64,000 nucleotides of DNA from Guptibacillus spartinae (GCF_028610625.1 NZ_JAQQWU010000001.1:620001-684000), one strand, 5' to 3'. Positions 26,368-35,153 are shown, numbered from the stretch's first letter. Numbers and translations: made by a program. The notes: a model not told the origin generated them from the sequence alone.

Positions 26368-27741
26368 ATGAGAAATATGTTAACAGAAGGTATGTTTGAA
26401 GCCATTTTAGAAAGTATTGATGAAGGCATTCATGTGATTGATAACCACGGCATAACAATTTACTACAACGAAATGGCGGCGAAGCACGATGGGTTACTCG
26501 TAGAAGATGTGTTAGGAAAACACTATTTGGAGGCGTTCCCTTCTTTATCGAAAGAAACGAGTACATTGTCGCATGTTCTAACAACAAGGAAGGCGATCTT
26601 TAATAAAGACCAAACGTATCGAAACATGAAAGGAAAATTGATTTCTACGATTAATACGACGTTACCTATTGTGGTCAAGGGACATCTGGAAGGCGCGGTT
26701 GAAATTGCGCGGGACATTTCACGTATTAAAACGCTATCTGATAAGGTGATGGAATTACAATCTAAAATGAATAAAAAAACGGTTAAGGAATATGACGATG
26801 GGACGAGTTTTACATTTGACCACATCCTAACGAACGATTCATTGTTTATGCAGGTAAAAGAGCGAGCGAAGAAAGCGGCCACTCTCCATTCCCCAGTTCT
26901 TGTTTACGGAGAAACAGGTACCGGAAAAGAGCTTCTCGTTCAGTCTATTCACAACGCATCGAAACGATCAGGACCATTTATTGCTCAAAACTGTGCGGCA
27001 TTACCATCATCCATTCTTGAGTCTATTCTATTTGGAACAACTAAAGGGAGCTTTACAGGTGCTGAGGAAAGAGAGGGGTTATTTGAACTTGCAGATGGTG
27101 GAACGCTTTTTCTTGATGAAATTAATTCAATGCCGATTGATGTTCAGGCTAAGCTTTTGCGGGTATTAGAAGATGGCGTCATTCGAAGAATAGGGGCAGG
27201 GAAAACGAGAAAAGTAGATGTGCGAATCATCGCAGCAATGAATGAAGAGCCAGAAATAGCACTAGATGATAAACGATTGCGAGTCGATTTATATTATCGA
27301 TTAAATGTTATTTATCTTAGAATCCCACCTCTTCGCGAGCGATGCGAAGACATACCAGAACTTATGAATCATTTTATTAAAAAATATAATGTGAAATTTA
27401 ATAAACAAATAACATCCATTGAAAAAAACGCGGAATTGCTTTTGTGTCAAAGAAGCTGGCAAGGGAATGTGCGAGAGCTCGAGCATGTGATTCAATCAGC
27501 GATGAATTTTGCAGAAGGAACGATACTGCATGAAAAAGACTTTTCGATGTTAGTATCGGAACCGAGCCGGGAAGTCGGAAATTCGTTGCCAGAAATTTTA
27601 CGTCAGACGGAGTTGGATCATATTCAACATGCGATGAAAAACAGTCGTGGCAATGTAAAAAAAGCTGCAGAACAGCTCGGAATTCCAAGACAAACGCTTC
27701 AATATAAACTTATGAAACTTCAACGTCAGAGTGCCGAATAA
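26368..27741 (+). CDS. Sigma-54-dependent transcriptional activator (RocR-type, PAS-AAA-Fis)
   Basis: A 457-residue enhancer-binding protein. Residues ~5-115 form a PAS-type sensor (AILESIDEGIHVIDNHG), residues ~150-380 an AAA+ domain with Walker A GETGTGKE (181-188), GSFTGA (227-232, the Ser variant of GAFTGA seen in RocR-like activators) and Walker B GTLFLDEI. The C-terminus is a Fis-type HTH (NVKKAAEQLGIPRQTLQYKL). ATG 26368 follows AAAGGAGG. It sits between ablB and kamA; the -24/-12 promoter of kamA is only 85 bp downstream, so it very probably activates that promoter, with a ligand sensed by the PAS domain. Confidence 0.93.
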   Translation: MRNMLTEGMFEAILESIDEGIHVIDNHGITIYYNEMAAKHDGLLVEDVLGKHYLEAFPSLSKETSTLSHVLTTRKAIFNKDQTYRNMKGKLISTINTTLPIVVKGHLEGAVEIARDISRIKTLSDKVMELQSKMNKKTVKEYDDGTSFTFDHILTNDSLFMQVKERAKKAATLHSPVLVYGETGTGKELLVQSIHNASKRSGPFIAQNCAALPSSILESILFGTTKGSFTGAEEREGLFELADGGTLFLDEINSMPIDVQAKLLRVLEDGVIRRIGAGKTRKVDVRIIAAMNEEPEIALDDKRLRVDLYYRLNVIYLRIPPLRERCEDIPELMNHFIKKYNVKFNKQITSIEKNAELLLCQRSWQGNVRELEHVIQSAMNFAEGTILHEKDFSMLVSEPSREVGNSLPEILRQTELDHIQHAMKNSRGNVKKAAEQLGIPRQTLQYKLMKLQRQSAE

Positions 27742-27762
27742 TGAGCACCTCTGACTTTTTTA
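27725..27762 (+). terminator. Terminator of the sigma-54 activator gene
   Basis: GTCAGAGTGC pairs with GCAC-CTCTGAC (one bulge), followed by six T. It overlaps the stop codon and shields kamA from read-through. Confidence 0.8.
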
Positions 27763-27801
27763 TTTGGTTGAGAAATAGCTCGTTCAGAGCCTCCTACATA
27801 G

Positions 27802-27813
27802 CTTTCTAGAAAG
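27802..27813. promoter_or_regulatory. Palindrome upstream of the kamA promoter
   Basis: CTTTCTAGAAAG is a 12-bp perfect palindrome ending 12 bp before the -24 element. It could be part of an activator site, although enhancer sites usually lie further upstream. Confidence 0.3.
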
Positions 27814-27825
27814 AAATAATGGAGC

Positions 27826-27841
27826 TGGCACGCAACTTGCA
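27826..27841 (+). promoter_or_regulatory. Sigma-54 (-24/-12) promoter of kamA
   Basis: TGGCACGCAACTTGCA matches TGGCAC-N5-TTGCA fully, with GG and GC ten bases apart. It lies 38 bp before the kamA start codon and 85 bp after the sigma-54 activator gene. Confidence 0.92.
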
Positions 27842-27878
27842 TAGTATAGAAGTAGATTACTTGAAGGGGGAATGTATC

Positions 27879-29282
27879 ATGCTGATGCAACTTTATAAAC
27901 CAGGTCGTCATTGGAAAGACATTGAACTTTGGAAGGATGTAACGGAGGATCAGTGGAATGACTGGATTTGGCAGCTTACGAATACGATTCGAACGCTTGA
28001 TGATTTAAAGAAGGTTGTGAATTTAACACCAGATGAAGAAGAAGGTGTGAAGATTGCGACGAAAACCATTCCTTTAAACATTACGCCTTATTATGCTTCA
28101 TTAATGAATCCAGATGATCCTCGTTGCCCGGTACGCATGCAGTCAGTGCCTATCTCTCAAGAAATGCACAAAACGAGGTATGACCTTGAAGACCCTCTTC
28201 ATGAAGATGAAGACTCGCCTGTACCAGGATTAACACATCGTTATCCTGATCGCGTCCTTTTTTTAGTCACAAACCAATGTTCCATGTACTGCCGTTACTG
28301 TACGAGAAGACGCTTCTCTGGACAGATTGGTATGGGTGTCCCTAAGAAACAGCTGGACGAAGCGATTCAGTATATTTCAAACACACCAGAAGTGAGAGAT
28401 GTGCTCATATCTGGCGGTGATGGACTATTAATTAATGATAAAATTCTTGAGTACGTTTTGAAAAATTTACGAGCGATTCCACATGTAGAAATCATTCGAA
28501 TTGGAACGAGAGCGCCAGTTGTGTTTCCACAGCGAATTACAGAAAACTTATGTAACATTCTTAAAAAATATCATCCTATTTGGTTAAATACTCACTTTAA
28601 TACAAGTATTGAAATTACAGATGAGTCCAAGAAAGCATGTGAAATGCTCGCAGACGCAGGCGTTCCGGTCGGCAATCAAGCGGTCATTCTTGCAGGTATA
28701 AATGATAGCGTTTCAATTATGAAGAAGCTAATGCATGATCTAGTCAAAATACGTGTACGCCCATACTATATTTATCAATGTGACTTGTCTGAAGGAATTG
28801 GCCATTTTCGTGCACCTGTATCGAAAGGATTAGAAATTATTGAAGGCTTAAGAGGTCATACATCAGGTTATGCTGTGCCAACCTTTGTAGTCGATGCACC
28901 TGGTGGCGGTGGGAAAATTGCGCTTCAGCCTAATTACATGATTTCCCAAAGTGCAGATAAAGTTATTTTACGAAACTTTGAGGGAGTTATTACTTCTTAT
29001 CCAGAGCCTGAAAATTATACTCCTGGAACTGCTGATCAATATTTTAATCAAGTCTATGAATTGGAGAAAAAACCTGCAATTGGCATCCATTCACTCATGA
29101 CGGATGAACGGTTCAATCTTGTTCCTGAAGGTATCCAGCGTTTTGATCGAAGGTCGAAATATGAACAGGATGCAGCGCACAGCTCCTTAAAAGATAAGCG
29201 AGATAAGCGAGATTTAATGAAAGAAAAGAAATTTAATGCGGAGCAGCAGAAGTACACTGAGAAAGGAGAAGAAAGCGTATGA
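27879..29282 (+). CDS. kamA: L-lysine 2,3-aminomutase
   Basis: A 467-residue radical-SAM, PLP-dependent enzyme converting L-lysine to L-beta-lysine. The cluster motif C-x3-C-x2-C is in CSMYCRYCTRR (Cys ~134, 138, 141). The PLP-binding and dimer segments VDAPGGGGKIALQPNY and the lysine-binding IRPYYIYQCDLSEG-like stretch are present. I chose ATG 27879 because GAAGGGGG precedes it. The longer frame from 27819 would include the -24/-12 promoter, so it is excluded. yokU overlaps the stop by 4 nt. Length agrees with B. subtilis KamA (471 aa). Confidence 0.95.
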   Translation: MLMQLYKPGRHWKDIELWKDVTEDQWNDWIWQLTNTIRTLDDLKKVVNLTPDEEEGVKIATKTIPLNITPYYASLMNPDDPRCPVRMQSVPISQEMHKTRYDLEDPLHEDEDSPVPGLTHRYPDRVLFLVTNQCSMYCRYCTRRRFSGQIGMGVPKKQLDEAIQYISNTPEVRDVLISGGDGLLINDKILEYVLKNLRAIPHVEIIRIGTRAPVVFPQRITENLCNILKKYHPIWLNTHFNTSIEITDESKKACEMLADAGVPVGNQAVILAGINDSVSIMKKLMHDLVKIRVRPYYIYQCDLSEGIGHFRAPVSKGLEIIEGLRGHTSGYAVPTFVVDAPGGGGKIALQPNYMISQSADKVILRNFEGVITSYPEPENYTPGTADQYFNQVYELEKKPAIGIHSLMTDERFNLVPEGIQRFDRRSKYEQDAAHSSLKDKRDKRDLMKEKKFNAEQQKYTEKGEESV

Positions 29283-29566
29283 TCTGTAAATGGTGCGAGC
29301 AAGAAGGCGCATTTGAAACGCTGGATATAGGCTACTGGGAACTTCCTGACGGAACAAGAGCTGTAGAAATAAGTGATTTGCCGTCGATTCAGTGTAATGA
29401 TTGCGGAATGTGTTATCAAACGGATGAATTAGTAGGTGATGTCGAGGAGCAGCTTATGTTGATTGATACGGGGAAATTACCATCTTCTTTTTCCTATCAG
29501 AAATTAATGAGCCAGGAGAGACTCCTCAAGAAAAACTATTTTGACATTAACCGCTACCCGCTTTAA
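29279..29566 (+). CDS. yokU: YokU-family zinc-ribbon protein
   Basis: A 95-residue protein with two CxxC knuckles (CKWC at residues 3-6 and CNDC ~40-43), the N-terminal zinc ribbon seen in YgiT/MqsA-type and YokU proteins. It overlaps kamA by the ATGA at 29279-29282 and so is translationally coupled. The family is regularly found beside kamA. Its role is unknown to me; a regulator or accessory factor of beta-lysine formation is only an inference. I see no terminator right after it. Confidence 0.78.
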   Translation: MICKWCEQEGAFETLDIGYWELPDGTRAVEISDLPSIQCNDCGMCYQTDELVGDVEEQLMLIDTGKLPSSFSYQKLMSQERLLKKNYFDINRYPL

Positions 29567-29639
29567 CTATGAAAAAAGACAGTTTACAAAGGAAAGAAAA
29601 ATACGTAAAAAAAGTTATATCGGAATATTCTGAAAAATA

Positions 29640-29668
29640 TTGATATTTTGACGATTCCCTCGTATAAT
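29640..29668 (+). promoter_or_regulatory. Sigma-A promoter of the IDEAL-domain gene
   Basis: TTGATA, 17 bp, TATAAT. It is the best-matching vegetative promoter in this part of the window. Confidence 0.8.
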
Positions 29669-29701
29669 AGAAAAAAGAGCTTCAGAGGGGGGAGAGCTAG
29701 C

Positions 29702-29959
29702 ATGAACAATCATCATAAGTCGTATAAAGACAATATGAAACAACGTGCTATGAAAAAGAAACAAGAACAGGAAACGTTTGAGTTGGAATTGTACGCCCAA
29801 TTAATCCTTGATGAAGCCGTGTTTACTTTCCAGGAAGAACGTTATCAGCAAACCATTGATCAAGCTCTAGACCGACGAGACGAAAAAGCATTTGAAGAAG
29901 CGTCAAGACAGTATGTTGCGTTTCTCCGTTCTTACAAACAGGAGCTTCATTTCGACTGA
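29702..29959 (+). CDS. IDEAL-domain protein
   Basis: An 85-residue protein: basic N-terminal tail (MNNHHKSYKDNMKQRAMKKK), then ELYAQLILDEAVFTFQEERY and IDQALDRRDEKAFEEASRQY, the paired helices of the IDEAL domain. Such domains occur in small Bacillus proteins, often stress- or competence-linked, of unknown mechanism. I chose ATG 29702 because GAGGGGGGAG precedes it; the upstream frame overlaps the promoter. Single-gene unit. Confidence 0.72.
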   Translation: MNNHHKSYKDNMKQRAMKKKQEQETFELELYAQLILDEAVFTFQEERYQQTIDQALDRRDEKAFEEASRQYVAFLRSYKQELHFD

Positions 29960-30019
29960 ATAGAATGAGACCTAACTGACACAAACTAGAGAAGAATTAC
30001 TTTCTAAAGGAGTGTCAAG

Positions 30020-30145
30020 ATGGGCAGACAGAAAAAAGGGAATCCCAATGCACAACGTAATAATAACGCCAAGCAGCACAAAGCGAAACAAATGCCATCT
30101 TATGCAGAGATGGAAGCTGAAAAATTGAAAAACCCGCAAGATTAA
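30020..30145 (+). CDS. Small basic SASP-like protein, 41 aa
   Basis: MGRQKKGNPNAQRNNNAKQH followed by a Lys-rich helix ending LKNPQD. Small, Asn/Gln/Lys-rich and without membrane segments, it resembles minor spore proteins in style. It sits upstream of the 5'-3' exonuclease gene, where B. subtilis has sspL, but I cannot confirm that identity. AAAGGAG lies 8 nt before ATG 30020, and a strong terminator follows. Confidence 0.6.
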   Translation: MGRQKKGNPNAQRNNNAKQHKAKQMPSYAEMEAEKLKNPQD

Positions 30146-30147
30146 AG

Positions 30148-30183
30148 AAAAAGCCTTCAATTCATTTTGAAGGCTTTTTCTTT
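30148..30183 (+). terminator. Terminator after the small basic protein
   Basis: AAAAAGCCTTCAA/TTGAAGGCTTTTT with a short loop. Confidence 0.9.
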
Positions 30184-30264
30184 TGAGGAAACAACGAACT
30201 TTCACAATCTATGGTACCATTACAAAAGAAAATAGGTTCAGTGAGTGAAAGGATGATAAGAATC

Positions 30265-31143
30265 ATGGGACGATTGATCTTAATTGATGGGTTTAATTTA
30301 TTGAGTAGGGGCTACTTTGCAACTGCATATGGGAAATCAGAAGAACAGCTTTCAAAAACACCTGAGGGTCTCTATACGAACGCTCTAAGAGTAAAATTGC
30401 AAAAAATGATGTTACTTATAAATGAGTATGAGCCAACACATTTAGTCGTAACCTGGGACGTTAAGCGAAATGAAGTGAAGCGTAAAGCGCTATTTGAAGA
30501 CTACAAGGGGACAAGAGAAGATCTCCCTGCACCTTTAATTCAGCAGTATGAAACAGCAGTGAATTTGTTCCGTGCAACAGGAATACCACAAATGAGTGTA
30601 GAAGGATTTGAAGCGGATGATGTAATCGGTACGCTATCTGACAAGTGGACGAAAGAAGGCCACGGAGATTGTTACATATACAGTAACGATAGGGACTTGC
30701 TTCAACTATTAAATCCAAATGTGTCACAAATCATCGCGATTCGAAAAGAAGGCGATCGGGTATATTCTGAAGAGCATTTTAAAACAGAGTATAGAATTAC
30801 TCCTGATCAGTGGGTAGATGTGAAGGCTCTTTTAGGAGATAAAAGCGATAATATTCCTGGAGTGGCGGGAGTTGGAGACAAGGCTGCGTTACCTCTCATC
30901 CAACAATACGGATCGATTCAGGGTGTGTATGAGAACATCGATGAGCTAGATAGCAAATTTAACCGGTATCGAAAAAAGTTGATTGAAGGAGAGGAGCTCG
31001 CTAAATTAAGTCTAGAGCTTGTTACAATCGAGTGCGCCATTCCTGAGCTTGATCGTTATACGTTTAACGAGTGCAAATTAGCACTCGATTATACCCAGAT
31101 GAAGTCCGAGTTCGATAGGTTAGGGTTACGCGTTCGGATGTAA
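30265..31143 (+). CDS. ypcP: 5'-3' exonuclease (YpcP-like)
   Basis: A 292-residue stand-alone FEN-type nuclease like the N-terminal domain of DNA polymerase I, acting on RNA primers or flaps. Metal-binding acidic motifs are visible: LIDGFNLLSRGYFA (N-terminal Asp), EGFEADDVIGTL, SNDRDLLQL, and the helix-3-turn-helix GDKSDNIPGVAGVGDKAALP. I chose ATG 30265 because AAGGATGAT ends 7 nt upstream; earlier starts overlap that site. In B. subtilis ypcP is the partner of PolA for primer removal, and the RNase H genes that follow here fit the same theme. Confidence 0.9.
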   Translation: MGRLILIDGFNLLSRGYFATAYGKSEEQLSKTPEGLYTNALRVKLQKMMLLINEYEPTHLVVTWDVKRNEVKRKALFEDYKGTREDLPAPLIQQYETAVNLFRATGIPQMSVEGFEADDVIGTLSDKWTKEGHGDCYIYSNDRDLLQLLNPNVSQIIAIRKEGDRVYSEEHFKTEYRITPDQWVDVKALLGDKSDNIPGVAGVGDKAALPLIQQYGSIQGVYENIDELDSKFNRYRKKLIEGEELAKLSLELVTIECAIPELDRYTFNECKLALDYTQMKSEFDRLGLRVRM

Positions 31144-31157
31144 TGAAACGAGATAAA

Positions 31158-31190
31158 AACAGCGCCTTTGCATGGAAGGCGCTCAATTTT
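31158..31190. terminator. Bidirectional terminator after the exonuclease gene
   Basis: AGCGCCTT/AAGGCGCT with a 7-nt loop; A-rich on the left and T-rich on the right, so usable from both sides. Confidence 0.75.
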
Positions 31191-31203
31191 CATAGGGTTA
31201 TGA

Positions 31204-31602
31204 TTACTGTTGCTGTTCATTTTGCTGAATGGCTTTTCGCGCGAGTTCGTCTGCCATTTTATTTTTTGAACTAGGAATCCATTTGATAAAACAAAGATCA
31301 AACTGATCGACTAATTCAAGACAGCGAGTTAAATAAGGTTGAAAGTCTTTATTTTTTACGTATCTTCCATCTACAGCGCTGCTCACGAGCTGGGAATCTG
31401 TTCGGATAGATAGGGTACGGTACTGATTCTCTGTGCAAATCGAGAGAGCGTGAATTAATGCTTCAAATTCTGCTTCATGGTTTGTAAGCGTGCCAAGTGG
31501 AAGAGAAGATCGAATAACGCTACCTTCAGCTTTAATAAAGACACCGGCTCCAGAGGGACCCGGATTGCCTGCACTTGCTCCGTCTACATAGACTTCAATC
31601 AT
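31204..31602 (-). CDS. Ribonuclease HI-family protein
   Basis: A 132-residue protein with a complete RNase H active site. Asp7 is in YVDGASAGNPG, Glu in NHEAEFEAL (~45), Asp in IRTDSQLV (~70) and the last Asp in NKMADELARK (~117). It degrades the RNA strand of RNA-DNA hybrids by family inference. The Q/N-rich C-terminus is short (QQNEQQQ). It is convergent with ypcP, with a bidirectional terminator between them. It corresponds to B. subtilis ypdQ in neighbourhood. Confidence 0.87.
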   Translation of the reverse strand: MIEVYVDGASAGNPGPSGAGVFIKAEGSVIRSSLPLGTLTNHEAEFEALIHALSICTENQYRTLSIRTDSQLVSSAVDGRYVKNKDFQPYLTRCLELVDQFDLCFIKWIPSSKNKMADELARKAIQQNEQQQ

Positions 31603-31724
31603 TTGGTGCTCCTCTCTGTGGACTAGTCTTGTTGTATTTTATCATAATCATGTTCGTAGAGAGAAGACATACATTTAAGATAAAAGGAGAAAGCTGTATA
31701 GAAGGGACGTGTGTAGGAGTGAAG

Positions 31725-31904
31725 ATGATGAAGAAAAAAGAAGTGATGATGGAAGTTGGATTAATCCTTGATACATATTGTCAGGATTGTTTATTAAAGA
31801 GAGTGAATCAGCATGATTATGGGAAGTGTCATGCCCAGCGGTTTTGTATTACGGAGTGCACGGTTGGAGAAGAATTAAAGCAATTGGGCAAACATTTGAC
31901 ATAA
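31725..31904 (+). CDS. ypeQ: Zinc-finger protein, YpeQ-like
   Basis: A 59-residue protein, CQDCLL then HDYGKCHAQRFCITEC: two metal half-sites (C-x2-C, H...C, C-x3-C) of the small Bacillus C2HC-type finger family. I chose ATG 31725 (or the adjacent 31728) behind TAGGAG; the longer upstream frame runs through the promoter region and into the opposite gene. Thirteen bases separate it from the RNase-H-like gene, so they form one operon. Function unknown. Confidence 0.8.
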   Translation: MMKKKEVMMEVGLILDTYCQDCLLKRVNQHDYGKCHAQRFCITECTVGEELKQLGKHLT

Positions 31905-31917
31905 GGAGGACCCACCA

Positions 31918-32580
31918 ATGGATGTGATTGTAAAGTGGAAATACAAGACACCTAGAGGCATTTCCTCCTGGATGACCTCTGATGAAATGCCGTTTAATGA
32001 AGCCATGCTTATGGCACGAGATATTACAAAGACGGGTCGATCCATCGACCTTTACTTTTTAGATAATCGAGGAACAAAATGGTCAGTGAAAGAATTGGAA
32101 ACCTATATGACCAAAAAGCAGGAACGCCCAGCTTCGATTGAGATCATTTTTGATGGTAGCTTTGATAAGCAAACGAAGAAAGCTGGATGTGGAGCGGTAA
32201 TTTATTATCACGAGGGAAGACAGCGAAAGCGAATACGGATAAATAAAGCGCTTGATTATCTTGAAAACAATAATGAAGCAGAGTATGCCGCTCTTTGGTT
32301 AGGTCTTCAAGAAATTAAAACCATTGATGTAGAAGACACAGAAATCATGATCAAGGGTGATTCTCAAGTCGTTATTAATCAGCTTGCAGGTGAGTGGGCT
32401 GTTTATGAACCACTGTTTACGAGGTGGATGGACCGAATTGAAGATACACTCCGTCAATTACGACTTCAACCGGTGTACAAGCATATCTCACGGGATGAGA
32501 ATAAAGAGTCTCACCGGTTAGCCAAGCAAGCGTTAAATGGAACTGAAATTAGTAGTTCGATTGAGCTGGATAACGAATAA
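31918..32580 (+). CDS. ypeP: RNase-H-like protein YpeP with altered active site
   Basis: A 220-residue protein: an N-terminal ~75-residue region (KYKTPRGISSWMTSDEMPF) then an RNase H domain. DGSFDKQTKKAGCGAV, NNNEAEYAALWLGL and IKGDSQVVINQL give the first three acidic residues. The fourth position reads NKESHRLAKQAL, with His where NxxADxLA has Asp. Loss or replacement of that Asp weakens or changes metal binding. Together with ypeQ it forms an operon (start ATG 31918, AAGGAGG upstream), ended by a bidirectional terminator. The substrate is unknown. Confidence 0.85.
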   Translation: MDVIVKWKYKTPRGISSWMTSDEMPFNEAMLMARDITKTGRSIDLYFLDNRGTKWSVKELETYMTKKQERPASIEIIFDGSFDKQTKKAGCGAVIYYHEGRQRKRIRINKALDYLENNNEAEYAALWLGLQEIKTIDVEDTEIMIKGDSQVVINQLAGEWAVYEPLFTRWMDRIEDTLRQLRLQPVYKHISRDENKESHRLAKQALNGTEISSSIELDNE

Positions 32581-32611
32581 GAGAAGCAGCGAAGGGCTGC
32601 TTCTCTTATTC
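32577..32611. terminator. Bidirectional terminator after ypeP
   Basis: AATAAGAGAAGCAGC/GCTGCTTCTCTTATT with a short loop, a 15-bp stem shared by two convergent genes. Confidence 0.85.
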
Positions 32612-32854
32612 GTTTGCTTCTCTTAATTGCGTTTCGCATTTTTCAATTAATTCACTTGAAAATTCGTAAAACTGCGCATTAGTCCCTGACTTATGTGACA
32701 GTGCTTGTTGAAACTGTTCTTTTGCCTGGTTAATAGCATCTTGTGCAGCTTTCAATTGGTTCCCATTCATGCTTTTTGTAGCTTGCCCTACGAGATGCTG
32801 AGCTGATTTAATGGACATTTCAATTTGCTGCAAATCAGAATATGGCTCTGACAT
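32606..32854 (-). CDS. DUF2564-like small helical protein
   Basis: An 82-residue soluble protein made of two amphipathic helices (LQQIEMSIKSAQHLVGQATK, IEKCETQLREANE). Its pattern resembles the DUF2564 family of Bacillus; the function is unknown. I chose ATG 32854 because AAAGGGTGGG precedes it; the longer frame lacks a ribosome-binding site. Confidence 0.6.
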   Translation of the reverse strand: MSEPYSDLQQIEMSIKSAQHLVGQATKSMNGNQLKAAQDAINQAKEQFQQALSHKSGTNAQFYEFSSELIEKCETQLREANE

Positions 32855-32923
32855 ATGATCCCACCCTTTCACAATCATAGTATGACCACGGGGGATGGGG
32901 ATTAATCGAAAAAGATACAAAAA

Positions 32924-32955
32924 AAAGGAACTGATGCAAGCATCAGTTCCTTGTG
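32924..32955 (-). terminator. Terminator of cspD
   Basis: AAGGAACTGATGC/GCATCAGTTCCTT. On the minus strand the hairpin is followed by a run of T (AAAAAAA on the plus strand). Confidence 0.85.
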
Positions 32956-32964
32956 GTTTTATAA

Positions 32965-33165
32965 TTAAAGTTTGTTTACGTTAGCAGCTTGAGGTCCGCG
33001 GTTTCCTTCAACGATTTCGAAAGAAACTTCTTGGCCTTCTTCAAGTGTTTTGAAACCTTCGTCATTGATTGCTGAGAAGTGTACGAAAACATCGTCAGCT
33101 CCTTCGATTTCGATGAAACCGAATCCTTTTTCTGCATTAAACCATTTTACTTTACCGTTTTGCAT
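32965..33165 (-). CDS. cspD: Cold shock protein CspD
   Basis: A 66-residue single cold-shock domain. RNP1 is KGFGFIEI and RNP2 is DVFVHFSAI; it opens [17 protein letters not shown] and ends [10 protein letters not shown], as in B. subtilis CspD. It binds single-stranded RNA and DNA as a chaperone. I chose ATG 33165 because AGGAGGAACAAAC precedes it; the longer frame runs into the leader. The promoter at 33324-33352 gives a leader of about 150 nt. Confidence 0.92.
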   Translation of the reverse strand: MQNGKVKWFNAEKGFGFIEIEGADDVFVHFSAINDEGFKTLEEGQEVSFEIVEGNRGPQAANVNKL

Positions 33166-33187
33166 GTTTGTTCCTCCTAAAAGCTTA

Positions 33188-33202
33188 GCACAATCCTTGT
33201 GC
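33188..33202 (-). other. Hairpin in the cspD leader
   Basis: GCACAA-TCC-TTGTGC can form a tight hairpin about 10 nt upstream of the cspD Shine-Dalgarno sequence. It is a candidate for the temperature-responsive structure of cold-shock leaders. Confidence 0.4.
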
Positions 33203-33323
33203 ACTTTAAATTTCAACCATTCACCGGATGTTGAATAAGAGATATTCGACGTGTACGAGAAGTGCACAAAAAATCGAATTCAAAGTCTCAATCAAATATC
33301 CTATGTGATAAATGGTTAATTTA

Positions 33324-33352
33324 ACTATAACGTCTCACTATAAAAATGTCAA
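33324..33352 (-). promoter_or_regulatory. Sigma-A promoter of cspD
   Basis: On the minus strand: TTGACA, 17 bp, TATAGT. Transcription would start near 33317, about 150 nt before the cspD ATG. Confidence 0.85.
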
Positions 33353-33448
33353 CACTCCTGACAGATTAGCACATAATCCTTAACGTGAAGAATAAAGTTG
33401 GGTAAGATGGATAATGGAGTTAAGTAATTTAACGCATGGAGGGGTCTT

Positions 33449-35137
33449 ATGAAGCCGGAAATGAAGTATAAAAGTGACATTGAAATTGCGCAAGAATCTC
33501 AGATGAAGCGAATTAAAACCATCGCTGGTCAATTAGGATTACATGAAGACGAATGGGAACCTTATGGTCACTACAAAGCAAAAATTTCTTTGAATGCGAT
33601 GAAACGTTTGGATGATTTTCCTTCTGGAAAAGTTGTTCTTGTTACTGCAATCAATCCTACACCTGCAGGAGAAGGGAAAAGTACAGTAACAGTAGGGCTT
33701 GCCCAGGCATTAAATCGAATTGGCGAAAAAGCCATCGTTGCGATGAGAGAACCTTCATTAGGGCCAAGCATGGGTATCAAAGGGGGTGCCGCTGGGGGAG
33801 GATACGCTCAAGTCATGCCTATGGAAGATATTAATCTTCATTTTACAGGGGATATCCATGCGATCACTTCTGCTCACAACGCCCTATCGGCCCTAATCGA
33901 TAACCACATTCATCAAGGTAATGAACTCGGCTTTGACACGAGACGTGTAACGTGGAAACGAGTCGTGGATTTAAATGACCGTGCCCTACGAAATGTCATT
34001 GTTGGATTAGGTGGCAGCACGCAGGGTGTCCCTCGTGAAGATGGTTTCGATATTACAGTTGCGTCAGAAATCATGGCGATTCTTTGCCTCGCTTCAGACT
34101 TAACTGATCTTAAGAAACGTATTGCTTCGATTGTCGTAGGATATAACATGAACAAAGAGCCAATCACGGCTGGAGATTTAGGTGTAGAAGGAGCAATTAC
34201 TCTTTTATTGAAAGATGCGATGAATCCAAACCTCGTTCAAACGTTAGAAAATACCCCAGCACTTATTCACGGCGGTCCATTTGCAAACATTGCTCACGGA
34301 TGCAATAGTGTCGCTGCTACGAAAATGGCTCAAAAGCTTTCTGATTATGTGATTACTGAAGCAGGCTTTGGAGCAGATCTTGGAGCTGAGAAGTTTTTTG
34401 ATATCAAAACAAGGGCAGGTGAGATTGAGCCCGCAGCAACTGTTATCGTTGCGACGATTCGCGCCCTTAAAATGCACGGTGGTGTACCAAAGGACGAGCT
34501 TAAAAAAGAGGATGTTGGTGCTTTACATAAGGGACTAGCTAATCTTGAACACCATGTCGCTTCCATTAAAAAGTTTGGTGTTCCATTTGTAGTGGCCATT
34601 AACCGTTTTGTTACCGATACTGATCTTGAAGTAAAAGCATTGCAACAATGGTGTAAGGAAAATGAGATACCAGTAGCGTTAACCGATGTGTGGGCAAATG
34701 GTGGCGAAGGTGGCGTTGAACTAGCTAAAACGTTATTAAAAGAAATCGAGCAAAACGAGAACCATTTTAAACCTCTTTACGATCTAAATCTTACTCTTCA
34801 AGAAAAAGTAGAAAAAATTGCAACGGAAATCTACGGAGCAGAGGGCGTCGATTTGTCTTCTAAAGCAAAGAAGCAGATGCGAGAATTCGAAGAAAATGGG
34901 TGGGATCAACTGCCAGTATGTATGGCGAAAACCCAGTACTCTCTTTCAGATGATCCCTCTCTGCTAGGACGACCTTCTGGATTTAGAATTACAATACGTG
35001 AATTCCGTCCTTCCATTGGAGCTGGATTTATCGTAGCATTAACCGGTAACGTGATGACAATGCCTGGATTACCTAAAAAACCTGCGGCTCTTAATATGGA
35101 TGTTTCAGAAGATGGAACAGCAATTGGGCTTTTCTAG
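33449..35137 (+). CDS. fhs: Formate-tetrahydrofolate ligase
   Basis: A 562-residue enzyme making 10-formyl-tetrahydrofolate from formate, ATP and tetrahydrofolate. The nucleotide loop TPAGEGKST (~66-74), [20 protein letters not shown] and the GGP-rich [13 protein letters not shown] stretch mark the family. Length matches the usual 555-560 aa. ATG 33449 follows GGAGGGG. It ends 16 bp before the thioesterase gene without a terminator, so both may share a transcript. Confidence 0.95.
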   Translation: MKPEMKYKSDIEIAQESQMKRIKTIAGQLGLHEDEWEPYGHYKAKISLNAMKRLDDFPSGKVVLVTAINPTPAGEGKSTVTVGLAQALNRIGEKAIVAMREPSLGPSMGIKGGAAGGGYAQVMPMEDINLHFTGDIHAITSAHNALSALIDNHIHQGNELGFDTRRVTWKRVVDLNDRALRNVIVGLGGSTQGVPREDGFDITVASEIMAILCLASDLTDLKKRIASIVVGYNMNKEPITAGDLGVEGAITLLLKDAMNPNLVQTLENTPALIHGGPFANIAHGCNSVAATKMAQKLSDYVITEAGFGADLGAEKFFDIKTRAGEIEPAATVIVATIRALKMHGGVPKDELKKEDVGALHKGLANLEHHVASIKKFGVPFVVAINRFVTDTDLEVKALQQWCKENEIPVALTDVWANGGEGGVELAKTLLKEIEQNENHFKPLYDLNLTLQEKVEKIATEIYGAEGVDLSSKAKKQMREFEENGWDQLPVCMAKTQYSLSDDPSLLGRPSGFRITIREFRPSIGAGFIVALTGNVMTMPGLPKKPAALNMDVSEDGTAIGLF

Positions 35138-35153
35138 AAAGTGTGGATAAAAA

